Of a stretch of 64,000 bases of DNA, positions 18,510 through 27,901 are shown in pieces (position 1 is the stretch's first letter; each line of letters begins with the position of its first letter). The DNA is from Phycisphaerae bacterium (GTDB taxonomy: Bacteria; Planctomycetota; Phycisphaerae; Tepidisphaerales; Tepidisphaeraceae). Under the pieces are notes generated by a model. The model was not told the origin of the DNA, did no database searches, and worked only from the letters and a program-made list of their open reading frames with translations. Position numbers and translations under genes: made by a program. The DNA is taken from assembly GCA_026004655.1 (NCBI GenBank), contig BPJO01000008.1, positions 95,118 through 159,117 on the forward strand, in the 5' to 3' direction.

Positions 18510-19658
18510 TCAGAAGTAAAAGTGCAATCCCAATCCGTAATACCGGATGCGGTCCGTGTAAAATTGTCCGTTGGGGCTTCTCCCGTCGTAGTATTCAAAC
18601 ATCAGCAGAAGCCTTTGGCTGAAACGACCGGGGTCTTCGAACTGAAATCCCGCACGAAGGGAAAGGTCCAGATCCCAGTCGTTTTCTTCCCGGTGCTGAA
18701 AATCGGCAGCCACCACAGGTCGAACCGCACCACCGAGCCAGGTCTTGGGGCTTCGGAACTCGAATCCGTATTGAGCAGCCCATTCCTTGAAATCGGCCGG
18801 TTCCTGATCGAACAAGTAAGCTCCCCCACCGTACAACCGAAATCCGTACGCCAACTCGTAGCTCAGTAGCAGATCGACCGCTTCGTAGGAAAGGTTGACG
18901 CGCTGGCTTCCGTCAAAACTGTCGCGGAGAATATATTCATCGCCGAGGTGGGAAGATTGATGATACAAACGGAGGATCGTTGAAAAATCACCGTGCCTCA
19001 GCGCCACGTACGGACCCACAAAATAGTCGGCGTTGATCAGGTCCTTGGATTCGGAATCGAGGTCAAAAATCGCGAAAACGGCCGCCTGAATCCCGCCTTC
19101 AATGCGCCATTGGGATGCATAGCTTTTACGAACGAACGCGATGGTTTCACCGAATCCGACCGAACCGACGTGCTGAAGGTCGATCGCAGATTTGTCGTAG
19201 TAATTGTAACTGGCATAAAAGTGAGGCCATCGCGGATCGGCCAACAGGGGTTCGAACAGGCGACCCATATCCAGATAAAACGTCAAAGGTTCGTTAGACG
19301 GACTATATACAGGCGCGGGGGTTCCACGAGAAGTCTCTGCGACCGAAACCGCACGGGTCGAACTTTGCTCGATCACTCGTGGCTGGCTGACGAGGGTGAC
19401 CTTGGTGACACCAGGAATCGAGGACAGGGATTTGATCAATTGCTGTTTTTCCAGGGTGCCAAATCCACGCTCGGGATAACGAATTTCCGTTCCGACGACT
19501 TCCAGACCCTCACTTTTCAGAGAAAACTCACGTTCCAGAATCGCCGCTGCGTATCCGGCAATGAATCGCTCGTCCGGAGTTTGGGCGGAAACCAAGCTTT
19601 CCATACCCCATCCGACGGTCATAAAAGCCGTTAACAAAAAAAGCATCTTTTTAGTCAT
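18510..19658 (-). CDS. DUF1207-like outer-membrane protein
   Basis: About 382 residues from the ATG at 19658, which opens a clear signal peptide (Lys-Lys-Met-Leu-Phe-Leu-Leu, cleavage near Val-Ser-Ala). The start overlaps the end of the epimerase gene by eight bases. The central His-Gln-Ser-Ser-His-Leu-Gly-Asp-Glu-Tyr segment is characteristic of DUF1207 proteins. The C-terminus alternates polar and aromatic residues and ends Leu-His-Phe-Tyr-Phe; a terminal Phe is typical of outer-membrane barrels. A Pro/Thr-rich linker separates an N-terminal domain of about 110 residues from the barrel-like part. Ligand unknown. Confidence 0.7.
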   Translation of the reverse strand: MTKKMLFLLTAFMTVGWGMESLVSAQTPDERFIAGYAAAILEREFSLKSEGLEVVGTEIRYPERGFGTLEKQQLIKSLSSIPGVTKVTLVSQPRVIEQSSTRAVSVAETSRGTPAPVYSPSNEPLTFYLDMGRLFEPLLADPRWPHFYASYNYYDKSAIDLQHVGSVGFGETIAFVRKSYASQWRIEGGIQAAVFAIFDLDSESKDLINADYFVGPYVALRHGDFSTILRLYHQSSHLGDEYILRDSFDGSQRVNLSYEAVDLLLSYELAYGFRLYGGGAYLFDQEPADFKEWAAQYGFEFRSPKTWLGGAVRPVVAADFQHREENDWDLDLSLRAGFQFEDPGRFSQRLLLMFEYYDGRSPNGQFYTDRIRYYGLGLHFYF

Positions 19659-20580
19659 ATTTCGTTTCTCTGAGAGTTTCATTGGTACGTAACAATTCGC
19701 GGACGTATTCACGAACACCGTCCAAACCACGTCTCAAGGCCTGATGATTTCCGTGACGGTCGAAAAAAGCAATTGCCTTGGCACAATCGAATTGATTTTT
19801 AGGCCCCGTTCCCTTGCGGTTCACGATCGTGACGTCGGATTTAGTCAGTTCTCGGGCGATTTCCGCGACATCCTGCCAATAGATGTATCGCTCCGCCAGA
19901 TTGAAAAACTCTCCGGAAACGGTTTCATCCCCGATTGCCAGTGCAACAGCGTCGGCCACGTCCTGAACATGAGTGATCTTACCACCGCCGGGAACATCAA
20001 TCCGGTTTCCTGATCGGACGTCATGAATAATTCCGCTCCATTGAGATCGCAGGGCTTCCGGCGCAATCCCATAAACGGCTGCAGGACGCCAGGCACTGGT
20101 ATTCATTTGAAAGCAATGGTGATAGGCTTTGAGATACGATTCCACCGCCGCCTTATATGCCCCGTACAACGATGTCGGCCAGGTCGGGTGGGTTTCGGTG
20201 ATTAGTCCCCCCCATTCGTCGCTGATTTCGCTGACCGCAGCCACCGACGAAATGAAAATGAACTGTCGAATCCCGGCTTTACGTGTCAACTCCAGAAGCT
20301 TAAGAGAACCCATCAGATTAGATTCGAACCCGCTGATCGGCTCATTTCGTACCTTCCAATCGACTGAGTTATGAATCACCGCATCCACCCCCTTGACCAG
20401 GTGATGAAGTATTTCTTCCTGATCATGTTCTCCGACGACCAACTGATCAACCACGTCCCGGAGGTGATCAACTCGGGATGTTTTGCGGATCAGACCACGA
20501 ACCGAATGCCCTCGAGCTTTCAGCGCACGAGCGATTGATGAACCAATGAAACCTGAACAACCGGTTAAAGCTACCCACAT
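19651..20580 (-). CDS. NAD-dependent epimerase/dehydratase family protein
   Basis: A 309-residue extended short-chain dehydrogenase. It has the NAD-binding Thr-Gly-Cys-Ser-Gly-Phe-Ile-Gly at the N-terminus, Ser-Ser-Val-Ala-Ala-Val for the catalytic Ser region, and Tyr-Gly-Ala-Tyr-Lys for Tyr/Lys. The substrate could be a nucleotide sugar or a small aldehyde/ketone. It follows fumC by 32 bases and overlaps the DUF1207-like gene by eight bases, so the four genes 23280-18510 look like one transcript, although no shared pathway is obvious. Confidence 0.82.
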   Translation of the reverse strand: MWVALTGCSGFIGSSIARALKARGHSVRGLIRKTSRVDHLRDVVDQLVVGEHDQEEILHHLVKGVDAVIHNSVDWKVRNEPISGFESNLMGSLKLLELTRKAGIRQFIFISSVAAVSEISDEWGGLITETHPTWPTSLYGAYKAAVESYLKAYHHCFQMNTSAWRPAAVYGIAPEALRSQWSGIIHDVRSGNRIDVPGGGKITHVQDVADAVALAIGDETVSGEFFNLAERYIYWQDVAEIARELTKSDVTIVNRKGTGPKNQFDCAKAIAFFDRHGNHQALRRGLDGVREYVRELLRTNETLRETKYD

Positions 20581-20612
20581 GAAACACTCTTTCTTGAAAA
20601 TCGATGATCGTC

Positions 20613-22016
20613 TTATTCCGTCCGGGGACGGGTCATGGCGTCGTAATTCAACCGTTTGTTCAGGGTTTGTTCGTCCAATAGATCAAGTTCTCGAACAATC
20701 TGACGGATGGTTTTCCCCTCGGTCAACGCTTTTTTAGCGATTGCGGCAGCTTGGTCGTATCCGATCACCGGCGCAAGAGCTGTAATATTCATGAGGTTTT
20801 GTTCGACGAGTTCTGAACAACGTTTTTCGTTGACCCGAAGACCCGTAAGCAATTTTTCGATGAAAACACGGATCACTCGAGTCAACAGGTGTGCGGATTC
20901 CAAAAACGTGTCAATGATGACCGGCATCGCGACATTCAGTTCAAAAACACTCCCGATTCCGCCCAGATCAGCTGTTGCGATGGTCGTATCATTGCCGATG
21001 ACCCGACATGACACCTGAATGACGCTTTCACAGATCACCGGATTTTCTTTCCCGGGCATGATCGACGACCCCGGTTGAATGGCCGGTAGGATCAATTCAC
21101 CGATTCCGCATCGGGGTCCTGATGCCAACAGCCGGATGTCGTTGGCGATCTTGGTCAGACCGATCGCGATCATACGCAGATGACCATGCGCCACGACAAA
21201 ATTGTCTCGCGTGGCTTGCGCGTGTGGGTGATTCTCGGCTTCTTGAAACTCCAGCGGTGCGGCATCGTGCAGTAATCGTTCGGTCAGAATCCTGCAAACC
21301 CTCTTGGCAAAATCCGGATGAGTGTTGATGCCTGTTCCGACGGCTGTTCCCCCGATGGCGAGATTCTCCAGCATCTCCTGTCGAGCCATTTTGGCTTTTT
21401 CAATCATTTTTGAGGCTGCGTCGGCATATCCACTGAAGACCTGACCCATTCGGATCGGGGTGGCATCCATCAAGTGTGTTCTCCCCACTTTAACGATTCG
21501 GTCCCAGTCCCGGCTCAACGTGTTGAGTTTTTGTTCTAAGTTTTCAAGGGTAGGAATTAATTCCCGTTGAAGAACCATCGCAGCGGCTATCTGCATCGCG
21601 GTGGGAAAGGTGTCGTTGCTCGATTGTCCCATGTTGACATGATCGTTGGGGTGGACTGATTTCCCACTTTTCCGATAGGCCAACTGGGCAATTACCTCGT
21701 TGGCGTTCATGTTCGTGCTTGTTCCCGACCCGGTCTGATAGACATCGACGGGAAAATGGGCGTCATGCATCCCCCGGGCAACCTCATCCGATGCGGATCG
21801 AATGACATCTGCTATATCGGGAGGAAGTTTACCCAATTCCAGATTCGCTTGCGCACAGGCCGCTTTGAGATGACCAAACGCATGAATCAACTCACCGGGG
21901 AGAGGACGTCGTGCGATGGGAAAGTTCTGCACCGCGCGGGCTGTTGATGCGCCATATAACGCATCCGCAGGTACCTGCATCGGACCCATCGTGTCATGTT
22001 CTGTTCGTGTCCGCAT
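20613..22016 (-). CDS. fumC: Fumarate hydratase, class II
   Basis: A 467-residue fumarase of the iron-independent class, interconverting fumarate and malate in the TCA cycle. Family signatures visible include Gly-Ser-Gly-Thr-Ser-Thr-Asn-Met-Asn (96-104), His-Pro-Asn-Asp-His-Val-Asn (122-128), Gly-Arg-Thr-His-Leu-Met-Asp-Ala-Thr-Pro (178-187) and the signature loop Gly-Ser-Ser-Ile-Met-Pro-Gly-Lys-Glu-Asn. The ATG at 22016 begins Met-Arg-Thr-Arg-Thr-Glu-His-Asp, which matches the family start; a TTG at 22055 would add an unlikely 13-residue extension. It lies 43 bases after the Gfo/Idh/MocA gene. Confidence 0.95.
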   Translation of the reverse strand: MRTRTEHDTMGPMQVPADALYGASTARAVQNFPIARRPLPGELIHAFGHLKAACAQANLELGKLPPDIADVIRSASDEVARGMHDAHFPVDVYQTGSGTSTNMNANEVIAQLAYRKSGKSVHPNDHVNMGQSSNDTFPTAMQIAAAMVLQRELIPTLENLEQKLNTLSRDWDRIVKVGRTHLMDATPIRMGQVFSGYADAASKMIEKAKMARQEMLENLAIGGTAVGTGINTHPDFAKRVCRILTERLLHDAAPLEFQEAENHPHAQATRDNFVVAHGHLRMIAIGLTKIANDIRLLASGPRCGIGELILPAIQPGSSIMPGKENPVICESVIQVSCRVIGNDTTIATADLGGIGSVFELNVAMPVIIDTFLESAHLLTRVIRVFIEKLLTGLRVNEKRCSELVEQNLMNITALAPVIGYDQAAAIAKKALTEGKTIRQIVRELDLLDEQTLNKRLNYDAMTRPRTE

Positions 22017-22059
22017 ACCGTTATTGTAGGACTTTGTCGGAATACGGTTCTGCAAACTT

Positions 22060-23280
22060 TCACGACCCTTTTTTCGGACCCGAGAAGTACCGGTATCCTT
22101 TCAAATCCAGGTTTCCGCCCGGGCGCGCCCAAGGGACATCTTCAAGTTCTGATGGGAGTTTTCTCTCAGCCACACACCGGAGCATCACCTGCTTAAGGCC
22201 TGTGACGGCTTGCATCACTTTCCCTTCAACGGTAGCGGTTTCGGTTACGTACTGCTGGGCGAACGGAATGATCGGTGCTGCTTCGGACGCGCCATTGACG
22301 ATCATTGTATGAATCCGGGCCATTTCGAGAGTGGCTACGGCTCCGTCATAGGGTTGTTTACGCAAATGACGGGAAATGATCCGAAGCATGTTGGCGTGTT
22401 TATGCTTGTCCGCAGGCCAGACACGTGGATGATCCGAATCGATCCGGTACCCATTTGAATCGACCGTAAGCGAACCATGGGAACCCTTCAACACGACGGT
22501 CGCATCGACCAGCTCTCTTTCGGCATGTGTGAAAAATACGGTAACAGGCACCTGACCCCGGATGGTCAGACGCAAGGCACAGGTGTCGTAGTTTTCAATG
22601 TCGTTAGCGCGATAAAGCTCTGCTTGCACCTGTTCAGGGACGGCCGTGACATGGAGTGACTCACCAAGCAGGAACATCGCCAAATTGAGATAATGAGAAA
22701 TAGCGTTTTGTAGGGGCGAGTCCAGGACCCAGGTGTCTGCGACCCTGATCGCACCAGCCCATTTATTACGACCAAAATACGTCAAATCCCTCGGCCAAGA
22801 CGCATAAACGATGGCGTACTGGATTTTTCCGATAGCTCCGTCGAGGATCGCTTGTTTGGCAGGAAGGGTGGGTGATGCGTAAATGTCTTGAAATCCCACA
22901 AGAACTTCACGCTTTGCATTATCTCGTGCGGCAATCATCGCATCGACATCCTGGATGCATCCGGCAGCGGGCTTTTCGGTTACGACATGACGACCGGCTG
23001 ATAAGGCTACTTCTGCGAACGGTCGGTGCAGATGGATCGGAAGAGGCAACCAGACTGCGTCAAACTCTTGTTGTTCAAGCATCTGCTCAAAACTCGGATA
23101 GGCCTGAACACCTAAAGAACGAAGTTTCTGAATACGATCTGCAAACTGGTCCAAAGCAGGATCACACACTGCAACCAACCTCAGATCCTGTCCCCCGTTT
23201 TGAATCATTTGCTGAGCGATAGACCACGCATAACCGCCTAATCCTGCACAAGCCATCCGAATGGGTAATGAACCGTTCAC
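22060..23280 (-). CDS. Gfo/Idh/MocA family oxidoreductase
   Basis: A 406-residue NAD(P)-dependent oxidoreductase. The N-terminal Rossmann domain starts Ala-Gly-Leu-Gly-Gly-Tyr-Ala, and the family Glu-Lys-Pro-Ala-Ala motif (the Lys that contacts substrate) is near residue 102. The C-terminal alpha/beta domain follows. Such enzymes act on sugars or inositols, and planctomycetes encode many paralogues, so the substrate cannot be told. It is the first gene of the minus-strand group ending with the DUF1207-like gene. No signal peptide is visible, so a cytoplasmic location is expected. Confidence 0.85.
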   Translation of the reverse strand: MNGSLPIRMACAGLGGYAWSIAQQMIQNGGQDLRLVAVCDPALDQFADRIQKLRSLGVQAYPSFEQMLEQQEFDAVWLPLPIHLHRPFAEVALSAGRHVVTEKPAAGCIQDVDAMIAARDNAKREVLVGFQDIYASPTLPAKQAILDGAIGKIQYAIVYASWPRDLTYFGRNKWAGAIRVADTWVLDSPLQNAISHYLNLAMFLLGESLHVTAVPEQVQAELYRANDIENYDTCALRLTIRGQVPVTVFFTHAERELVDATVVLKGSHGSLTVDSNGYRIDSDHPRVWPADKHKHANMLRIISRHLRKQPYDGAVATLEMARIHTMIVNGASEAAPIIPFAQQYVTETATVEGKVMQAVTGLKQVMLRCVAERKLPSELEDVPWARPGGNLDLKGYRYFSGPKKGS

Positions 23281-23413
23281 GTTTTCTCCTTCATCTTGCC
23301 TAACTGTGCTGTGGAGAATAAGCGAAAATTCCCCCGAACAATAGTTCCCCTTGCATATTCATAACAGTTCATTTGGTATATACTTACATCTTAAGGGTTT
23401 GCTAAAGGATTTC

Positions 23414-24049
23414 ATGAGGTTATTTAGAACATCCGTCAACGCGGTTCTGCTTGTTGCCATCACGTGCCAGGCACAGTCCTCCCAACCAGACTATTCGACC
23501 CCTCAAGGCGTTTTTCGGACTTACACCCAATCGATTGCGAACGGGGACATCGAGGAGTTGAAAAAGGCCTCGGTCACAACCGACAAACATCAGCAATTAC
23601 TGAAAAATCAGATCAGCTACTTGGCGACCGAGAAAAAGTTTCGTGAAACATGTATACAAGCATTTCCGGGTGCCACAAAGGAGCTGGCAGATCCGACCCA
23701 GCAAACGCTTCAAGCTATTGCCAAAGCAGAAGTTAAGATCGACGGCGATACCGCGATGCTGTTCACACCCGACAGCCCCGAACCGGTACGACTCAAACGC
23801 ATCGACAATCGCTGGAAGGTCGATCTCCCTGCGATGTATGATGACCAAGCGGTCGATGACATCCTCGCGTTCCGTAGTGCCCTTCAATTCGTCATGAATG
23901 ATCTGATAGATGATATCCAGAAGGGTAAATACAAGACCTTCGATGAGCTGAAGAATGTGCTTGAAATCCGGGTCAAAATGAGAATGGCGCTACCCCCCGC
24001 GGAAGAATCTTCCGATGCAAATCCTTCGACCAAGCAAGCGTCTTCATGA
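23414..24049 (+). CDS. Exported hypothetical protein, NTF2-like
   Basis: About 211 residues from an ATG at 23414 with an AAAGGA ribosome binding sequence just upstream. A signal peptide is followed by mature sequence starting around Gln-Ser-Ser-Gln-Pro. The Thr-Pro-Gln-Gly-Val-Phe-Arg-Thr-Tyr-Thr-Gln-Ser-Ile-Ala-Asn-Gly-Asp segment is typical of small exported NTF2-like / DUF4878-type domains, with a later Leu-Lys-Arg-Ile-Asp-Asn-Arg-Trp-Lys-Val-Asp-Leu. The gene stands alone. Function unknown. Confidence 0.65.
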   Translation: MRLFRTSVNAVLLVAITCQAQSSQPDYSTPQGVFRTYTQSIANGDIEELKKASVTTDKHQQLLKNQISYLATEKKFRETCIQAFPGATKELADPTQQTLQAIAKAEVKIDGDTAMLFTPDSPEPVRLKRIDNRWKVDLPAMYDDQAVDDILAFRSALQFVMNDLIDDIQKGKYKTFDELKNVLEIRVKMRMALPPAEESSDANPSTKQASS

Positions 24050-24217
24050 TCCGGGTCGAATCTGCGACATGTCGACGCAGTTCGAATTCCGGTTCCTATA
24101 TCCTTCTATTATACTCTCGGCAGACACCCGATTCGCCCGTGAGAAAAATGCCCCTATACTTTGCGAGAAAATCGAAATAGTTTGTGAACAAACTTGAAAG
24201 CTTTATTTATCTAAGTC

Positions 24218-25382
24218 ATGACGCGTCATCAATTTACAATCGTTTTGATGGTCAACTCGTTGGCCCTTCTGGCCGTGGCGGCCTTGTTGGCGTTCGTGAT
24301 CGTAGATCAAATGAAACAATCTGAACCGGTTATCACGGATGTTGAACCCGAGCAAACCATCGATTCCACCGGACTTCCGATCCTCTGGACGGTACCCCCA
24401 TTTTGAATACACCACACACGATGGAAGACGCATCAGCAACAGTGATTTGAAAGGACAAGTCTGGATCGCCGACTTTTTTTACACCCGTTGTGTTTCTGCT
24501 TGCCCGATTTTGACGGCTCAGTTGATGATTCTTCAACGGTCCATTCCCGAACCGAATGTCCGATTCGTTTCATTTACGGTTGATCCGGAGCATGACACCC
24601 CTGCGGTTTTGGCAGAATACGCCCGGACCTGGAGCGGCGACACTTCCCGGTGGATTCTCCTGGCAACCGAAAATGAGACACGGCTTCGTGAAACTGCGAT
24701 GGGCATGCGGGTGGCCGCCCAGAAGACCAATGACCCGGTCGATCCGGTCATGCACTCCAACAAGTTCATCCTGGTGGATGCTTCAGGAAATGTCCGGGGT
24801 CTGTATGACAGCACGGATGCGGCTTCCATGCAGAAACTGATCGAACACGCCCGGTTGTTGGCCAATCATCAACCGGCACCGGCGGTGCGGCTGCAACTTC
24901 CCGATCAACCGACCGTTCAGGCCGGACAAGAGATCTTTATGACGTTGGGATGTTACGCCTGCCACACAAATGAAAGGATCGCGCCGAGGTTGAATGGGTT
25001 AATCGGACGAAAAGTAACTCTTTCCAACCAACAAACCCTGGTTGCCGATGAGGCTTATGTAAAGGAATCCATCTTAGAACCGTCTGCCAAAGTGATCGCG
25101 GGATATCCTCCGAACATGCCCCGATACGCAGCCTACCTCAGTCCGACTCAGGTCCAGGCGTTGGTCGCGTACATTGCTTCGCTGACCCCCGATACAGGAC
25201 CGGCGACCGAACGTTCGGTCTCAGTCGATCCAGTCTGCAAGATGGACGTTTCGGTCGGTCCTGACACGCCTCAAGCCACTTATCAGGGAAAAACGTATTA
25301 TTTCTGTTGCGAAAGCTGCAGATCACGTTTTGAAAAGAACCCCCAAAACTTCCTTAATCAGGACCAGGATAGTTCTCAATAA
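24218..25382 (+). CDS. SCO1-cytochrome c-YHS fusion protein, frameshifted
   Basis: Two frames become one 387-residue protein if one C is removed from the C5 run at 24395-24399, giving Thr-Val-Pro-His-Phe-Glu-Tyr. An N-terminal membrane anchor (about 7-30) precedes a SCO1/SenC thioredoxin-fold domain with Cys91-x3-Cys95 and the distal copper ligand His179. A class I cytochrome c domain follows with Cys-Tyr-Ala-Cys-His (245-249) and a Met-Pro axial-ligand region. Last comes a YHS metal-binding domain starting Asp-Pro-Val-Cys-Lys-Met-Asp. SCO1 proteins deliver copper to the CuA site of cytochrome oxidase; YHS domains bind metals. No oxidase genes are in the window. The protein probably faces the periplasm. 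Confidence 0.8.
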
Positions 25383-25476
25383 GATTGATTCATGTTGGGT
25401 GTCTTATCACCCCGAATTCACGTATAGAATGAATCAACGGTTTGATTTATAGTAATCCCGCAACTGGATCTGACAC

Positions 25477-26886
25477 GTGACACAAATGTCTGAAACCAAC
25501 GTCTCTCGCGCGGAACCGGCTGAAATTCGTCAGCAGTTAGCCGGTAAACATGTCTGTCCTTTCTGCGGGGTGATCCGTTCGGACCCCAACCAGCCATGCC
25601 CACGCTGCACCATGGAAGACACACCCGCTACGCGGTCATCCACCTATCAGCGGATCGGTCCGTGGTTTGTCCTTCAGGCCAGAAATCCGTCTGCACCGGG
25701 AATGAGATTTGCCACCCTGATTTCACTGGTCAAGAAGGGACACGTTACCCCGCGATCCATCGTCCGCGGTCCGACGACCCAGCAAATGTGGACTTTTGCC
25801 TCGCGGGTCAAGGGGCTTTCCCGTGAGTTCGGACTCTGCTGGTATTGTGGTGAAGGAATCGAAACGACTGCCGAGACTTGTAACCGGTGCAGCCATTCCC
25901 AGGTGCCCCCGTCGGACGCTCAGGCAGCGTTCCTCGACCCGGATTCCCCCGGTGTTCCGGAATTAAAGCTTTCGGCCTCGACCAATCCTGAAACAGGAAT
26001 GGACGGTGGCGCGTCGCTCGACTTGCAGGTCGATTCCGCCTTTGGAATCAACACCACTCCGTCGGTCAAGACGATTCGTCCAGGGTCAACCGGTCCTGCT
26101 TCGACCACACCAGTGATAGGGGTGTCAACGGAATCACGTCATCTTTCATCCGTGCGTCCTACTCCCACTGCGGAAGAAAGCATTTTGTCTGCCAAAGAAC
26201 TAGCGGCTGCGTTTCAGTTGAATTTCAAACCGTCGCCTGCATCTCGGGACACGCTTCTGGAAAACAAAAACTTAAAACCCCGTCTTTCACCCCCCCCGCA
26301 ACGGATGGGTTTTTTAACCACGCTTCTGATTTTGTCGGTGATTGTCATCGCGGCAGTTGCCGTTGTTTTGGGGCTGCGGGCAGATTTGCGTGATCAAGCT
26401 TTTGCATGGGCCGCTGCCCAATGGGCCGATCTCAAGTCCGTGCTGGAAGCCCCCGCATCACCGGTCAAGGTCAATTCACCGGTTTCTTTCCCGGTTGATT
26501 CGTCAGATTCTCGAAATACTCCCGCACCGACTCCGAGGAAACTCGAATCACCCCCTACACCGATTCCGTCTGCAACACCCTCTGTACCTCCTACGGAAGT
26601 CACTAACAAAGTTGATCCGCCTGTGCCCACTCCCGCGGTTATTTCTCCCCCCCCCTCGGTTGTGTCATCTGCACCCACATCAAAATCTGACGTGCCTTCA
26701 ACGCTCGATATCGATCAGGCGATGAGTCTTGCCCAACAGTTACGCAAAAACGCGATCGAAGCCGAGGGACATGACTGGGCTACAGCATTGAAACTTTACG
26801 AACAAATCCAAAAGCTTCCTCCCGAAGCCTGGCCGAAAGACCTTCAAATCCGTATCGACCGGGCCAAAGCCAATCTTAAACCCTGA
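25477..26886 (+). CDS. Zinc-ribbon membrane protein, function unknown
   Basis: About 469 residues from a GTG at 25477; an ATG nine bases later is an alternative. An N-terminal Cys-Pro-Phe-Cys / Cys-Pro-Arg-Cys zinc ribbon is followed by a roughly 70-residue domain with Gly-Pro-Trp-Phe-Val-Leu-Gln-Ala-Arg that resembles GYF-2-type domains (Thr-Leu-Ile-Ser-Leu-Val-Lys-Lys-Gly pattern). A second Cys-Trp-Tyr-Cys / Cys-Asn-Arg-Cys ribbon comes next. A single helix near residues 278-300 separates a low-complexity linker from an outer Pro/Ser/Thr-rich segment and a short C-terminal helical domain that looks TPR-like. It stands alone before ubiX. Confidence 0.65.
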   Translation: MTQMSETNVSRAEPAEIRQQLAGKHVCPFCGVIRSDPNQPCPRCTMEDTPATRSSTYQRIGPWFVLQARNPSAPGMRFATLISLVKKGHVTPRSIVRGPTTQQMWTFASRVKGLSREFGLCWYCGEGIETTAETCNRCSHSQVPPSDAQAAFLDPDSPGVPELKLSASTNPETGMDGGASLDLQVDSAFGINTTPSVKTIRPGSTGPASTTPVIGVSTESRHLSSVRPTPTAEESILSAKELAAAFQLNFKPSPASRDTLLENKNLKPRLSPPPQRMGFLTTLLILSVIVIAAVAVVLGLRADLRDQAFAWAAAQWADLKSVLEAPASPVKVNSPVSFPVDSSDSRNTPAPTPRKLESPPTPIPSATPSVPPTEVTNKVDPPVPTPAVISPPPSVVSSAPTSKSDVPSTLDIDQAMSLAQQLRKNAIEAEGHDWATALKLYEQIQKLPPEAWPKDLQIRIDRAKANLKP

Positions 26887-26945
26887 TCGGTCGGTTTCCG
26901 CTATTTTTGAAAGTTTATAACCGACTGAAACGCTATACTTTAGGC

Positions 26946-27573
26946 ATGAACATCGTGGTCGCCATCACCGGTGCTTCGGGTGCCTTGTACGCCCAGCGTG
27001 TGATCGAAGGATGCGTTCTGGCAGGGGTTCATGTACATCTGGTTATCTCGCCCTTGGGGCGTCGTCTACTCCATGACGAAATGGGAATGGAAACCCCTGA
27101 TCTTGAAGTACTGGCTGGGACCCCCCCATCACACGATTACGTTGTACAATTACAATGACGTCGGGGCCAAAATCGCGTCAGGATCATTTTTGCACGACGG
27201 AATGATCGTGGTTCCTTGTTCAAGCAACACTTTAAATGAAATTGCTCATGGGCTAGGAGACAATCTCATCGCACGTTCAGCGGCCGTTGCACTGAAAGAA
27301 AGAAGACGCTTGGTCATTGCCCATCGAGAAATGCCTCTTTCCCCGATGGATGTCAATGCCTATAAACTGTTAACCGATGCCGGGGCGATCGTAGCACCGT
27401 GCAACCCCGGTTTATATCTGAATCCGACAACGGTAGCTGAGATTGTGGATTTCGTCAGCGGTAAACTGCTGGACCTGGTCGGGGTCAAACATAATTTCGA
27501 CACCCGATGGGATCCCAAACAACCCCGTCCACCGGTGCGATATTCAGACGTCACCGGTACAATACGATCATGA
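26946..27573 (+). CDS. ubiX: UbiX-like flavin prenyltransferase, frameshifted
   Basis: Two frames join into one 208-residue protein if one C is removed from the C7 run at 27121-27127, giving Gly-Thr-Pro-His-His-Thr-Ile-Thr-Leu-Tyr-Asn. The N-terminus has the flavoprotein start Ala-Ile-Thr-Gly-Ala-Ser-Gly-Ala. Later motifs are Val-Val-Pro-Cys-Ser-Ser-Asn-Thr-Leu, Arg-Glu-Met-Pro-Leu and Pro-Cys-Asn-Pro-Gly-Leu-Tyr. UbiX prenylates FMN to make the cofactor of UbiD-type decarboxylases used in ubiquinone or menaquinone synthesis. The stop overlaps the csrA-like start (ATGA, 27570-27573), and ubiA follows, so the three genes are probably cotranscribed. The rest of the protein is well conserved. 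Confidence 0.85.
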
Positions 27574-27890
27574 CGATCATATCCAGAAAAGTCGATGAAT
27601 CCTTGATGATCGGAAAACGTCTGATGGTCAAGGTAACTGATATCGATTCAACAGGCGCTCGGCTTTGGGTTAGAGGTCAGTGTGTCGGTGGACCGGATGA
27701 CGGGCAGGAACTTGATCGAGCCTTTGAACTAGGTATTTCCGGAGAATTGCGACTCGGAGATCTCATCTGCATCAACATTGCTCGTGTGGCGGTGACCGAA
27801 TCACGCGTTTACCTGAGTGTCAATGCACCCAGACACTTTGAGGTCCTTCGTAAAGAAATTTTCGATACCATGTCGCATGATACCTTGTAA
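27570..27890 (+). CDS. CsrA-like RNA-binding regulator with an internal insertion
   Basis: A 106-residue protein, long for CsrA (about 60-70). The first 15 residues, Met-Thr-Ile-Ile-Ser-Arg-Lys-Val-Asp-Glu-Ser-Leu-Met-Ile-Gly, match the CsrA start, including the RNA-contacting Arg6. The last 45 match the second half, with Val-Asn-Ala-Pro-Arg and Leu-Arg-Lys-Glu-Ile-Phe in place of His-Arg-Glu-Glu-Ile-Tyr. About 44 residues lie in between. CsrA dimers bind GGA in mRNA leaders to control translation. The ATG overlaps the ubiX stop and ubiA begins 11 bases downstream. CsrA-family identity is good; whether the insertion allows RNA binding is unknown. Confidence 0.75.
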   Translation: MTIISRKVDESLMIGKRLMVKVTDIDSTGARLWVRGQCVGGPDDGQELDRAFELGISGELRLGDLICINIARVAVTESRVYLSVNAPRHFEVLRKEIFDTMSHDTL

Positions 27891-27901
27891 GGACCGGGTG
27901 T

